From positions 231,529,782-231,593,781 of the forward strand of contig OX465600.1 in the NCBI GenBank assembly GCA_950022295.1: 64,000 bases of DNA, given 5' to 3'. Below the pieces are notes generated by a model that saw only the letters and a list, made by a program, of their open reading frames with translations, was not told where the DNA came from and did no database searches. Position numbers and translations under genes: made by a program. This DNA is from Bromus sterilis (Eukaryota > Streptophyta > Magnoliopsida > Poales > Poaceae). Positions 9,924 to 22,332 of this stretch are shown here, piece after piece; positions within the stretch are counted from its first letter, which is position 1, and each line of letters opens with the position of its first letter.

Positions 9924-12900
9924 TGTCACATCCCAACTTTTACTCTCCTGTTAATTTAGGTAACCAAAAGTTAGGGCCAACAAAAACTTTGCATGAAATG
10001 TTGTGTTGATTGGATCCATGTTTGAAGTTGTGTGATATCATGATGTAGTAGTAGATCATGTATGAAATTGTGGTGATAGGATAGATCACTACACCACCAA
10101 CAGGGCTAAATCATCTTGATTTGCGCATAACATGACACCATTTGATGTAGCAATAGTCATTATTATTATTTAGCCTTCTTTTGCTCTATCTCTTTATTCT
10201 TGTGTTAGTGCTTTTAGTTTTATTTTACTCTTGTTTGTTAAGTAGGTATGTAAGGAATATAAAGCCTTATATATATTACGTCGTATAACTATAGTATTAA
10301 TACTTTTAACTATCACAAAACCCTAAAGAATTAACCTTGTTCTTGATAAAAATAATTAAACCGTGATCAAATAAATTTATTTAAATTCAGCAAACCACAA
10401 CAACATGTATGCTTGATCATCATAACTCATCTTATAAAATAAAATATTAAAAATTTCAATAAAATTTTCCTTTAGGCATTTCAACAAACACCTTGGTGCC
10501 TTTTCTGGAATAACTAAGTTTTCCTTTTAAATCAGTGTTAAAAAAAACACCCTAACTACCCAACTAATCTCTCCCCTGATCTCTCTCTCTCCCGTAACCC
10601 TCCCCTCTCTCTCACGTATCTCTCTCTCCCAAAGAGGGAATAAACCCCCTTCACCCTCGGTTCTCTCTCAAACTCCCCACCTGTCAGCCCCATGGCCCTC
10701 GCGTGCCCAACCAGGGGCACTCCCACCCGTTACACCCGTGACCTGCCGCTCAGCCGCGCTCGCCCCGCTCGGCTATAAAAGCCACTCCACCAGCGCCTCT
10801 CCGCTCCACACCAGCCCAGATCGCCCCTCCCAACTACTTAGCCACCTAGCCACCACACATGAAGCACGCAGAAAAGGAGGAAGAAGGGAAGGGAAGAAAG
10901 GACGAGAAGAAAGAAGGAGAGGGGGAAGGAGGCCGCGGCCAGGGGGAGTTCGAGGCACTCCGCCTCGAAGCCGGCGCTTCTCCGGTGGCCCTTTGCGACG
11001 CCTGGCGAGTCCTCCCTCTACCGCGTCCACCCCGAGCTGTATCCCTCTGCCCGAGCCGCCGACCTCCCCACAGCCCCCAGTCCCCATCGCCGTCGACGAG
11101 CACAAAAATGGGTCGAGGACGCCGCCCCGAACCCCCGCCGGCCTCTCCCGGCGTCCTCCGCTTCCTGGAGAAGCCCCGGTGAGCCCTTCCCCTCCTCTGA
11201 CCGCCATTAGGGCATTGCACAGCTTCTGGATCATGCCAACGGAGAAGAAACACACCCACCGTCCGATCAGACCAAATCGGACGACTCACAGGGCAGGATA
11301 CCCCTTCGGTTTTAAATAGACACTGCCATGCGGCCCCCACTTGTTTGCAAAAAAAAATGAGCGCGCTGCCCTAGGCTTGGCCCGAAGAAAAACAAAAAAC
11401 AAACAAAAGAAAGGGAGCGCCCGTGGGCGTCAGATACTCGGGCCAGCCTACAATGTTTTTTTTTCTTTTTGTTTATATAGCAACACCATTTTATTTCTAG
11501 AAAAATAATTACAACTCCAAATCCAGTGAAATAAATATTGTTGTGTGCATAACATTAAGCTCTATATTTCTGCACGTTTAGAATAATTTTTGTACAGTAC
11601 CAAAATGATTGCTTTAGTTTTAACTAGTTAATTGCTTTTGTTAGCAGCTTAAAATAGTTTTAGTTAATTCTCTGTTGACCCTAAAAATGTAATGTTGACT
11701 TGTTTATGTTCCTGTGAATATTCTTGACTTTTCTGTATGTGTAGAATATTATTTAGCTTAGATAAATTTGTGACCCCTTTTATTATTATTTCTTTTGCTA
11801 GTTTAATTTCTATAGAATTTATGGTAATAGTATTAAATTATTATCTTATTATTAAAATTGCCTCTGGTCAGTAGCAAAATGTTATGCATTTTAGTCAATA
11901 AAAATAAAATAAATATAAAAGTTGTTAGTGATTAAAATGGGTTAAAAACATTGCTTTTAGTTAAAGTTGTTTTATTTAATATTGATGTGAATAAATCCAC
12001 CAGTAGTATCATATTGCCTTGTTATAAATTTTAACCTTGTTGAAGTGGTATAAAGTTTAAATCTTAATAAATATAAAACCTTGAAAACTTGTTTTGTCCT
12101 TTGTTGCTTGTGTTTTTGTTTGTAAGATGAGTGTTGTGTGCATTGCTTGTTATTGCCCCGTTGTAATGATGTGTATTATTTCCGCAACGTGTAGACGAGA
12201 CGCTTGACGTTGCAGGTGAAGACTCCTTCCAAGACGAAGAATCCGTACCAGGAGACACCTCCGAGGAAGGCAGGCCATCTTCAAAACTCAAATCCTTGTC
12301 CTACATTTTACTTTTTTGTACCATATAATATATCACATGCTACTGTTATATCATTTTGGGGATGGGATTGTATTAGTTTATTAGGTGAAACACCACATAC
12401 CTTGTAAGCCTACCTATTTGGGAGAAAGAAATTAGACATCGATGATCTTGATCCCTAGCCTTGCTAAAGAACTAATGACAACATAATAACTTGATTAATC
12501 TTGCTCCACCCTAATGAATTGGCATACATCTAAGAAGATGTGATGGCCAAGATTGCGGTTGTTGGAAAAATCGTTGAACATATTCAAAGTCTGGAGGGAC
12601 TCTCTATAAGTGCCGCTGAAACCTAGTCTTACAGTACAACCACAATACTCTGGTATGGGACAGGGCTAGTTGGAAACTTGTTTATCTTAGTACGGGGGTC
12701 TTATAACTAAACATGGATGTTTGATACCACGAATCTGATAGCCCTCGAAGTTGAGTGGTGAAATTCGCTAGGCTTGGCGTCAGAGGGAACCTTGGTGCTC
12801 TTCGACTACGGCCCAGGCTTGGGTCCAAGAGGAGCATGACCTGGCACGCAGACAGTCCATTTAGTACGCAAGGGGTATATGCACCTATACTATGATAGAC

Positions 12901-13661
12901 AAGGGGAAGACTACGGTTGATTATCCGAAAACCGCATACTGAGGTATGACAAACCGTGGGGACTCACGGCGGATGTATCGAATGTTGTGGGTAAAGTGTA
13001 CAACCTCTGCAGAGTAAAAACTATTCGAGTAGCCGGAGTCCACGATCATGGACAGCAAGTGAGGCCACACTTTTTGGGAATAGATGAGAAATTCTAGTAC
13101 TGAGATTATGGTTCACGATGATGATGTTGGTATTATGAAAACGGTTGGACATGATTAAATCAAATATATTTGTGGGATTAAATTTGTCCAGATTAAAATG
13201 TTTCCAACTTAATTAATAGTGAGTAGTTAGGATTTCCTCATGATAAACTCCACCATATAGCTATCCCATTATTTTCTTGTACAAAATCTTGTTCATTTCT
13301 TTAGGTGGTTTGCGAGTACTTTGTATGTACTGACGACTTTGTCCCTGGTTATTCAATCTGCCAGGCTTGGAGGAGCAGGTATTTGAAGATGCCGCGACTG
13401 ACGAGTACTAGGATGTGCTACGCTCTGAGATTTGCCTGTGGATTGTGATGCTACTATATATCTTGGTTTTGCTTATTCCGCTGCCATTTGAGCCCGATGA
13501 GGCCGTGTAAGACTATGTTTATGTATGACTTTGTATTCGGTACTGTATGAACTTGTGACCGTGATATCCCTTGTCGAGTTGTGCGTCATGCGACACTGAT
13601 CATGGGAGCATGACGGTATGCACAGCTGGCCGCTTCGGACATATAGTCCGGGGTGCCCACA
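9924..13661 (+). repeat. Tekay-like element, 5' LTR
   Basis: The 3738-bp LTR starts TGTCACATCC and ends GTGCCCACA. Relative to the 3' LTR it lacks about 190 bp after ACCAGGGGC (near 10705). The GC-rich middle (10730-11330) carries long overlapping frames on both strands that I read as leader sequence, not genes. The AT-rich 11460-12100 holds no gene. An acidic frame (GEDSFQDEESVPGDT) lies at 12215-12274. Confidence 0.92.
10772..10780 (+). promoter_or_regulatory. TATA box of the 5' LTR
   Basis: GCTATAAAAG lies in a GC-rich setting, repeated in the 3' LTR at 19441-19449. It sits where the U3/R border would be expected, about 85 bp before the AAGGAGGAAGAAGG purine-rich leader. Confidence 0.6.
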
Positions 13662-13682
13662 GACTTGGTATCAGAGCCTCTG
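13662..13682 (+). promoter_or_regulatory. Primer-binding site, tRNA-iMet
   Basis: TTGGTATCAGAGCC starts three bases after the LTR end. The sequence is complementary to the 3' end of plant initiator tRNA-Met, the usual primer of chromoviruses. Confidence 0.9.
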
Positions 13683-13980
13683 TTTACACTGTAGCAGCCT
13701 AGCCAGCATGGACGTTAGTTAGAAATATTTTGGTAAATTTTTTTCTTGTACCTCTTACCCCTTTCAAAATGTTTTTAGATCAAGCCAGACCGAAGTTTAA
13801 GAGGGAATGGTGTGCTGAAACAGATGAGAACTAGTGGAAGATTTTGCTTTAGTCCCCTACCCAAATTCGTGATCTTATGCTTGTTTGATTGTGTGGTTTA
13901 GTATTTTGTTAGAGTGACCCTAACCCCCCACTTAGGACGACACTAACCCGAGCACTCTTATCTTGCGCAACAACCTCAGG

Positions 13981-14916
13981 ATGCCGAGGAGCTCCCGCGG
14001 CAACCCGAGTGGATCCGATGACGCGCCACCGCCACCACCCGACCCGAGCATGGCACAATTTCTGCGAATGCTTATGGAGGAGCGCCAGGCTGCTCGTGAC
14101 GAGCGCCAGGCAAACATGGCTACACTCCAGCAGCTAGTCTAGGCCACCACCAATGCCGAGGATTGGCTTTGCACCAAGGAGGCGGAGGAGCTGGTGGGAA
14201 TGAGGAGCCTAGGTCTCGGCTCCGAGATTTCCAGAACACCAACCCGCCCGTGTTCTCGCAGACGAAGGAGCCTCTGGATGCCGAGGATTGGCTTTGCACC
14301 ATGGAGAACAACCTTGCTGTCGCCGATGTTGGCAACAACGAGAAGGTCATGTAGTCCACCCACTACCTCGCCGGCACCGCTAGGAGGTGGTGGGAAGGAG
14401 TGCGTGCCCGTCTTCCAGAAGGGCAAGTACTCACCTGGGGCGAGTTCTCAAAGAAGTTCAAGAAGGCGCACATCACCACCACACTGATCAGGAGGATGAA
14501 GGACGAGTTCCGCCACCTCAAACAAGGGGGCATGACTGTGGTTGGATATCTTGACCGCTTCACTCAGCTGTCGAGGTATGCCCCGGAGGAGGTGGACACC
14601 GAGGAGAAGCGGAAGGACCGTTTCTTGGATGGACTGCACGATGAGCTCCAGGTTGTCCTGGTGGAAATGCAGTTCCCTGACCTTGAGTCTCTCACTGATA
14701 CTGCTATTATGATGGAGGGAAAGCTCAAGATGGCCTCTGAGAACCGCAAGCGCTGCATGATGCAGCAGGGTGGATCCAGCAACCCCTGACTGCGTCCGAC
14801 GCAGTCGCCAAGGCCAGCACCCCAGCCTCAGAGAAGCCCTTACCTAGCGCCACGCCCCAATGCTCCTACCCGCCCTGTTGGAGTTCCGCGTACAGCAGGC
14901 GGAGTTCCCCGCAACC
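13981..14916 (+). pseudogene. gag of the Tekay-like element (capsid part)
   Basis: The frame opens at ATG 13981 (MPRSSRGNPSGSDDAPPPPP) and meets a TAG at 14140-14142. The rest lies in another frame (from 14163), because a 24-bp copy of 14278-14301 sits at 14153-14176. The second frame shows the retroelement gag core: DAEDWLCTMENNLAVADV, a YLAGTARRWWEGV segment, and FSKKFKKAHI...RMKDEFRHLKQGGMTVVGY, then a stop at 14352-14354 inside it and a TGA at 14787-14789. The stops look like CAG to TAG and CGA to TGA changes. The gag product would form the virus-like particle. Confidence 0.88.
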
Positions 14917-15458
14917 CGGGAGTGATCTGCTTCGGATGTGGACAGAAGGGCCACTACTCGACAGAGTGTCCCAACAAGAAGAACACTGCTCCTCGCCCCA
15001 ATGCACCAGCACCAGCCAGAGGGAACCCCGGACGCAACAATGCCCAGCGCGGTGCGTCTAACGCCGCGAAGGGGAGTCTGCATCATGTGCAAGCCGAGGA
15101 AGCCCAGGAGGCAGCAGACGTAATCTTGGGTACGTTCCTAGTAAATTCAGTATCTGCCACTGTTCTGTTTGATTCTGGTGCATCCCACTCTTTTATTACG
15201 GAGCCATTTGTGACTAGAAGTAAGCTGATACCTTGCCGAATGAAGAAGCCCATGATAGTCCAAATACCTGGATCCAAACTTAGGGCCAGCGTAACTTGCC
15301 CAGGAGTTCCAATAAAGATCAGCGGAGAAATATTTCCAGTAGACTTGATAGTGCTGGGAACCGAAGGGATAGATGTGATACTTGGCATGAATTGGTTGTC
15401 CAAGCACAGAGGTCGGCTAGATTGCACCTTGAGGACAGTCAACCTCACCATCCCTTGA
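14917..15458 (+). pseudogene. Zinc knuckle (nucleocapsid) and protease of the Tekay-like element
   Basis: The frame continues the second gag frame after the TGA at 14787. A perfect CCHC knuckle, C-x2-C-x4-H-x4-C, lies at 14928-14969 (CFGCGQKGHYSTEC). The protease follows with active site LFDSGASHSF (DSG at 15171-15179) and the second conserved segment VILGMNWLSKHRGRLDC. The frame stops at 15456-15458. The linker that normally joins protease to RT is missing, and the downstream RT frame is shifted by one base, so a deletion at this junction is the simplest explanation. Confidence 0.9.
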
Positions 15459-15463
15459 GGAAG

Positions 15464-16863
15464 TAAATGTTGTATGTGAATTTCCGGATGTCTTTCCGGA
15501 GGAGTTACCCGGTATGCCGCCTGATCGGGATATCGAGTTCATCATCGAGTTAGTGCCTGGCACCGCCCCAATTTCCCAGAGACCCTACCGGATGAATGCC
15601 GAAGAGCTGGTTGAGTTGAAGAAGAAGCTGAATGATATGCTCCAGAAGGGACTGATTCGACCCAGTGCTTCACCCTGGGGTTCGCCAGTTCTCTTTGTGG
15701 ACAAGAGAGACGGCACCATACGCATGTGTGTGGACTACCATAAGCTGAATGAAGTAACCATCAAGAACAAGTATCCGCTCCCCAAGATCGAGGATCTGTT
15801 CGACCAGTTGAATGAAGCCCGAGTCTTCTCCAAGATTGATCTAAGGACCGGATACTACCAGCTGAAGGTCCGTGAGTCGGACATCCCCAAGACAGCCTTC
15901 ACGACACTCTATGGTTTGTTTGAGTACACTGTGATGTCCTTCGGACTTACCAATGCCCCGGCCTATTTCATGAACCTCATGAACAAGATCTTCATGAAGT
16001 ACCTTGACAAGTTTGTAGTGGTGTTCATTGATGATATCCTGATATATTCTAAGACGGAGGAAGAGCATGCCGAGCATCTGCGCTTAGTCCTCGAGACTTT
16101 GCGAGAGCACCAGCTGTATGCCAAGTTTAGCAAGTGTGAATTCTGGCTCAAGGAAATCGGATTTTTGGGACATGTATTGTCGGAAGGAGGAATATCCGTC
16201 GACCCCGCCAAGATTCAGTCCATCATGGACTGGACAGCTCCGACCACTCAGACCGAAGTCAGAGGATTCCTCAGATTAGCGGGATATTACCGCAAATTCG
16301 TGGAAGGCTTCTCCAGCATTGCCCGACCCATGACCCAACTGTTGAAGAAGGACCAGAAGTTTGTGTGGTCAGAGAAGTGTGAAGCCAGTTTCCAGGAGTT
16401 GAAGAGGAGATTGGTAACCGCCCGAGTTTTGACTATGCCTGACCTGACCAAGAGCTTAGATGTGTACTGTGACGCATCGAAGATTGGTTTGGGTTGTATC
16501 CTTATGCAAGTGGGCAAGGTGATTGAGTACCTATCACGACAGTTGAAGCCGCACGAGTTGAACTACCCCACACACGACTTGGAGCTAGCCGCTGGTGTGC
16601 TTGCTCTCAAGAGATGGAGACTTTACCTGATGGGTCACCGTTGCGACATATACACAGACCATAAGAGCCTGAAGTACATTTTCTCACAAAAGGAGTTGAA
16701 CATGAGGCAGAGGAGATGGATCGAGCTGATCATAGACTATGATCTCGAAATCCACTACCATCCTGGTAAGGCCAACGTGGTAGCAGATGCCGTCAGCCGC
16801 AAGCCCTGCACACTTAATGCAATGATCAGAGAGACGCAGCCAGCTCTGCACGAGGAGTTCTAG
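15464..16863 (+). pseudogene. Reverse transcriptase and RNase H of the Tekay-like element
   Basis: This is the best preserved frame in the window, about 449 codons from ATG 15514. Upstream in the same frame are [13 protein letters not shown] residues, so the ATG is not the true start. RT landmarks are [44 protein letters not shown], the catalytic FIDDILIY (16024-16047), and [12 protein letters not shown]. RNase H follows with [13 protein letters not shown], the [10 protein letters not shown] segment, and [16 protein letters not shown]. It ends at a TAG (16861-16863) in EEF-stop-KLGLEL, after which the same frame carries on. Catalytic residues look intact; the lesions lie outside this segment. 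Confidence 0.93.
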
Positions 16864-17805
16864 AAGCTGGGTTTGGAGCTTGTTACACCCGGTTTTCTTG
16901 CTCACCTCGAGCTGATCCCGACTCTATTTGATCAGATCAAGGAGGCGCAGAAGGGAAACGACAGTATCGAGGGAATCAAGAAGAAGATGCCCCTCGGCAA
17001 GGACCCGAAGGAGTTCTTTGGTTTGATGGCCGATTGTGTGTGCCTGATGTGAAGTAGTTGAAGCTTACTATCCTAAAGGAAGCTCACGATACACCTTACT
17101 CCATCCACCCTGGAGGGACTAAGATGTATCAAGACCTGAAGGACTTGTTTTGGTGGCACGGTATGAAGCGTGAGATTGCCTTGTATGTTGCGAAGTGCGA
17201 CATCTGCCAGAGAGTGAAAGCAGAGCACCAAAGACCCGCAGGATTGCTGCACCCACTCCGAGTTCCTGAATGGAAGTGGGAACAAATAGGCATGGACTTC
17301 ATCAAAGGTCTACCGAGGTCGAGCAAGGGTCATGACTCTATCTGGGTCATCGTCGACCGACTCACCAAGGTAGCGCACTTTATTCCAGTGCGAACCACCT
17401 ATCGAGGAGACCAACTTGAAGACTTGTACATGTCGAGAATCGTATGCCTACACGGAGTTCCGAAGGAGATTGTGTCTGACCGAGGTACCCAGTTTACCTC
17501 GAGGTTCTAGAAGCAAGTTCAGGAGGCACTAGGCACGAAGCTTACGTTCAGCACATCCTATCACCCGCAGACTGGAAGCCAGACCGAGCGAGTAAACCAG
17601 ATACTAGAGGATAGGCTCCGCGCATGTGCTCTAGCCTATGGTTCCAAGTGGGAGGACTGCTTGCCTTATGCAGAATTCTCCTACAACAACAGTTACCAGT
17701 CAAGTTTGCAGATGGCCCCATTTGAAGCCTTGTATGGACGGAAGTGCCGCACACCCCTAAATTGGTCTCAGACCGGGGAAGGGAAGATTTTCGGACCGGA
17801 TGTAT
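16864..17805 (+). pseudogene. Integrase of the Tekay-like element
   Basis: The linker (16864-17050) is damaged near 17040-17060. The integrase frame then reads KLTILKEAHDTPYSIHPGG with zinc-binding His residues and CDICQRVKAEHQRPAGLL with the two Cys. The catalytic core shows GMDFIKGLPRSS, DSIWVIVDRLTKVAHFIPV, IVSDRGTQFTS, then a TAG at 17508-17510, probably a lost Trp codon. The same frame continues HPQTGSQTERVNQILED, which supplies the catalytic Glu, and FEALYGRKCRTPLNW. A frame change near 17800 leads to the C-terminal part. The family is certain; the stop abolishes a full product. Confidence 0.9.
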
Positions 17806-18353
17806 GAAGGAAGCTGAGGAACAAGTACAATAGATACGTGAGCGTCTCAAGACTGCTCAGTCTCGTCAGAAGAGTTATGCAGACCCCAAGCGTCGAGAGG
17901 TGACTTTTGCAGTTGGAGATTTTGTGTATCTCCGAGCCACCCCACTGAAGGGAATGCAGCGATTCCATGTGAAGGGAAAACTAGCACCTCGTTACATTGG
18001 ACCATTTGAGGTGACAGCCACGGTGGAACCTACCCAGGGCCAGGTTGAGACTTCCCGATGAGCTATCCGATGTGCACAACGTCTTCCATGTTTCGCAGCT
18101 CCGGAAGTGTCTGGAGGTACCGGACAAGCCTAATGTTTTCAAAAACATCGATCACCGCACAGTGGATATCAACCAGGATCTCACATACCGCGAGACACCC
18201 CTTCGTATCCTGGAAGAGGCCACTCGAGTCACCCGTAAGCGCGCGATCAAGTTCCACAAGGTCCAGTGGACTAATCACACAGAGGAGGAAGCCACCTGGG
18301 AACGGGAGGACTACCTAAAGCGCGAGTTCCCGCATCTCTTCACTAGCTTGTGA
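17806..18353 (+). pseudogene. Integrase C-terminus with chromodomain-like segment
   Basis: Residues RQKSYADPKRREVTFAVGD and VYLRATPLKGMQRF, then APRYIGPFEV, mark the GPF/Y module. The next stretch is replaced by an alien patch (18014-18045, see findings) that breaks the frame. From 18045 an open frame of 102 codons has LSDVHNVFHVSQLRKC, then ILEEATRVTRKRAIKFHKVQW and EEATWEREDYLKREFPHLF, a chromodomain-like module as in chromoviruses, where it targets insertion to particular chromatin. It ends at TGA 18351-18353. Confidence 0.85.
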
Positions 18354-18375
18354 ATCTCGGGGACGAGATTCTTTT

Positions 18376-18390
18376 TAAGGGGGGAAGGTC
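18376..18390 (+). promoter_or_regulatory. Polypurine tract of the Tekay-like element
   Basis: AAGGGGGGAAGGT lies directly before the 3' LTR, after the GGGGACGAGATTCTTTTT motif common in grass chromoviruses. It would prime plus-strand DNA synthesis. Confidence 0.85.
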
Positions 18391-21300
18391 TGTCACATCC
18401 CAATTTTTACTCTCCTATTAATTTAGGTAACCAAAAGTTAGGGCCAACAAAAACTTTGCATGAAATATTGTATTGATTGGATCCATGTTTGAAGTTGTGT
18501 GATATCATGATGTAGTAGTAGATCATGTATGAAATTGTGGTGATAGGATAGATCACTACAGCACTAACAGGGCTAAATCATCTTGATTTGAGCATAACAT
18601 GACACCATTTGATGTAGCAATAGTCATTATTATTATTTAGCCTTCTTTTGCTCTATCTCTTTATTCTTGGGTTTGTGCTCTTAGTTTTCTTTTACTCATG
18701 TTTGTTAAATAGGTATGTAAGGAATATAAAGCCTTATATATATTATGTAGTATAACTATAGTATTAATACTTTTAACTATCACAAAACCCTAAAGAATTA
18801 ACCTTGTTCTTGATAAAAAAAATTAAACCGTGATCAAATAAATTTATTTAAATTCAGAAAACCACAACAACATGTATGCTTGATCATCATAACTCATCTT
18901 ATAAAATAAAATATTAAAAATTTCAATAAAATTTTCCTTTAGGCATTTCAACCAACACCTTGGTGCATTTTCTGGAATAACTAAGTTTTCCTTTTAAATC
19001 AGTGTTTTAAAAAAGAGAAAAAAAAACACCCTAACTACCCCACTAATCTCTCCCCTTATCTCTCTCTCTCCCGTAACCCCCCCTCTCTCACGTATCTCTC
19101 TCTCCCGAAGAGGGAACAAACCCCCTTCACCCTCGGTTCTCTCTGCCTCTCCCTGGTATTTCTCTCTTCTCTCTCAAACTCCCCACCTGTCAGCCCCATG
19201 GCCCTCGCATTCCCAACCAGGGGCCATCCCGAGGATCGCTAGCGTGGCCTGACACCGCGCGTTTCCCCCCCAACCTTCGGTTGCGATGTGGCCGGCAACA
19301 GCCACGGTGGAACCTACCCACGACCCTCCTCTCACGATCTCGCCCACCGCCCTCGCTGCCCAGCGGGGAGAGAGCTCGCGGATTTCTCCCGTGGCACTCC
19401 CGCCCGTTGCACCCGTGACCTACCCCTCAGCCCCGCTCGGCTATAAAAGCCACTCCACCAGCGCCTCTCCACTCCACACCAGCCTAGCTCGCCCCTCCCA
19501 ACTGTTTAGCCACCTAGCCACCACACACGAAGCACGCAGAGAAGGAGGAAGAAGGGAAGAGAAGAATAGAGGAGAAGAAAGAAGGAGAGGGGGAAGGAGG
19601 CCGCGACCAGGAGGAGTTCGAGGCGCTCTGCCTCGACTCCGGCGCTTCTCCGGTGGCCCTTTGCGACGCCTGGCGAGTCCTCCCTCTGCCGCGTCTACCC
19701 CGAGCTGAAGCCCTCTGCCCGAGCCGCCGACCTCCCCACAGCCCCGAGTCCCCATCGCCGTCGACGAGAACAAAAATGGGTCGAGGACACCGCCCCGAAC
19801 CCCCGCCGGCCTCTCCCGACGTCCTCCGCTTCCTGGAAAAGCCCCGGTGAGCCCTTCCCCTCCTCTGACCGCCATTAGGGCATTGCACAGCTTCTGGATA
19901 GTGCCAACGGAGAAGAAACACACCCACCGTCCGATCAGACCAAATCGGACGACTCACAGGGCAGGATACCCCTTCGGTTTTAAATAGACACTGCCATGCG
20001 GCCCCCACTTGTTTGCAAAAAAAAATGAGCGCGCTGCGCTAGGCTCGGCCCGAAGAAAAACAAAAAAAAACAAAAGAAAGGGAGCTTCCGTGGGCGTCAG
20101 ATACTCGGGCCATCCTACAATGTTTTTTTTCTTTTTATTTATATAGCAACACCATTTTATTTCTAGAAAAATAATTACAACTCCAAATCCAGTGAAATAA
20201 ATTTTGTTGTGTGCATAACATTAACCTCTATATTTCTGCACGTTTAGAATAATTTTTTATAGTACCAAAATGATTGCTTTAGTTTTAACTAGTTAATTGC
20301 TTTTGTTAGCAGCTTAAAATAGTTTTAGTTAATTCTCTGTTGACCCTAAAAATGTAATGTTGACTTGTTTATGTTCCTGTGAATATTCTTGACTTTTCTG
20401 TATGTGTAGAATATTATTTAGCTTAGATAAATTTGTGACCCCTTTTATTATTATTTCTTTTGCTAGTTTAATTTCTATAGAATTTATGGTAGTAGTATTA
20501 AATTATTAGCTTATTATTAAAATTGCCTTTGGTCAGTAGCAAAATGTTATGCATTTTAGTCAATAAAAATAAAATAAATTTACAAGTTGTTAGTGATTAA
20601 AATGGGTTAAAAACATTGCTTTTAGTTAAAGTTGTTTTATTTAATATTGATGTTAATAAATCCACCAAAAGTATCATATTGCCTTGTTATAAATTTTAAC
20701 CTTGTTGAAGTGGTATAAAGTTTAAATCTTAATAAATATAAAACCTTGAAAACTTGTTTTGTCCGTTGTTGCTTGTGTTTTTGTTTGTAAGCTGAGTGTT
20801 GTGTGCATTGTTTGTTATTGCCCCGTTGTAATGATGTGTATTATTTCCGCAACGTGTAGACGAGACGCTTGACGTTGCAGGTGAAGACTCCTTCCAAGCC
20901 GAAGAATCCGTACCAGGAGACACCGCCGAGGAAGGCAACCCATCTTCAAAACTCAAATCCTTGTCCTACATTTTACTTTCTTTGTACCATATTATATCTG
21001 ATGCTACTGTTATATCGTTTTGGGGATGGGATTGTATTAGTTTATTAGGTGAAACACCACATACCTTGTAAGCCTACCTATTTGGGAGAAAGAAATTAGA
21101 CATCGATTATCTTGATCCCTAGCCTTGCTAAAGAACTAATGACAACATAATAACTTGATTAATCTTGCTCCATCCTAATGAATTGGCATACATCTAAGAA
21201 GATGTGATGGCCAAGATTGCGGTTGTTGGAAACATCGTTGAACATATTCAAAGTCTAGAGGGACTCTCTATAAGTGCCGCCGAAACCTAGTCTTACAGTA

Positions 21301-22327
21301 CAACCACAATACTCCGGTATGGGACAGGGCTAGTTGGAAACTTGTTTATCTTAGTACGGGGGTCTTATAACTACACATGGATGTTTGATTCCACGAATCT
21401 GATAGCCCTCGAAGTTGAGTGGTGAAATTCGCTAGGCTTGGCATCAGAGGGAACCTTGGTGCTCTTCGACTACGGTGCAGGCTTGGGTCCAAGAGGAGCA
21501 TGACCTGGCACGCGGACAGTCCATGTAGTACGCAAGGGGTAGATGCACCTGTACTAGGATAGACAAGGGGAAGACTACGGTCGATTATCCGAAAACCGCA
21601 TACTGAGGTATGACAAACCGTGGGGACTCACGGCGGATGTATGGAATGTTGTGGGTAAAGTGTACAACCTCTGCAGAGTAAAAACTATTCGAGTAGCCGG
21701 AGTCCACGGTCATGGACAGCTAGTGAGGCCACACTTTGTGGGGAATAGATGAGAAATTCTAGTACTGAGATTATGGTTCACGATGATGATGTTGGTATTA
21801 TGAAAACGGTTGGACATGATTAAATCAAATATATTTGTGGGATTAAAATTTATCAATATTAAAATGTTGCCAACTTAATTAATAGTGAGTAGTTAGGATT
21901 TCCCCATGATAAACTCCACCATATAGCTATCCCATTATTTTCTTGTACAAAATCTTGTTCATTTCTTTAGGTGGTTTGCGAGTAGTTTGTATGTACTCAC
22001 GACTTTGTCCCTGGTTATTCAATCGGCCAGGCTTGGAGGAGCAAGTATTTGACGATGCCGCGACTGACGAGTACTAGGATGTGCTACGCTCTGAGATTTT
22101 CCTGTGGATTGTGATGCTGCTAGCTATCTTTCTTTTGCTTATTCCGCTGCCATTTGAGCCCGATGAGGCCGTGTAAGACTATGTTTATGTATGACTTTGT
22201 ATTCGGTACTGTATGAACTTGTGACCGTGATATCCCTTGTCGAGTTGTGCGTCATGCGACACTGATCATGGGAGCATGACGGTATGCACAGCTGGCAGCT
22301 TCGGAAATATAGGCCGGGGTGCCCACA
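18391..22327 (+). repeat. Tekay-like element, 3' LTR
   Basis: This is the longer LTR copy (3937 bp). It keeps about 190 bp (near 19215-19400) absent from the 5' LTR. TATA box at 19441-19449. Substitutions between the LTRs are scattered; a base-by-base count would date the insertion. Confidence 0.92.
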
Positions 22328-22332
22328 GTATG

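Larger units (their letters stand above)
9924..22327 (+). mobile_element. Tekay-like chromovirus (Ty3/Gypsy), full length
   Basis: The 12.4-kb element has LTRs of 3738 bp (9924-13661) and 3937 bp (18391-22327). Both begin TGTCACATCCCAA and end GTGCCCACA. A perfect 5-bp duplication GTATG flanks it (9919-9923, 22328-22332). It has a primer site, gag, protease, RT, RNase H, integrase with a C-terminal chromodomain-like segment, and a polypurine tract. It sits inside the 5' LTR of the Copia element, so it is younger. Several stops and two frame changes make it non-autonomous. Lineage: the long LTRs, gag-pol order and chromodomain fit the Tekay/Del chromoviruses. Confidence 0.93.

Noticed and set aside
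10738..11340. Long overlapping frames on both strands (up to 193 codons), repeated at 19286-20008
   Set aside because: They lie in the GC-rich leader of the two LTRs of one element. Open frames on both strands result from GC-rich sequence; indels between the LTRs shift them and no domain is visible.
13662..13682. tRNA-Met-like sequence
   Set aside because: Only the primer-binding segment is present; there is no cloverleaf. The same applies at 22434, 53536 and 61834.
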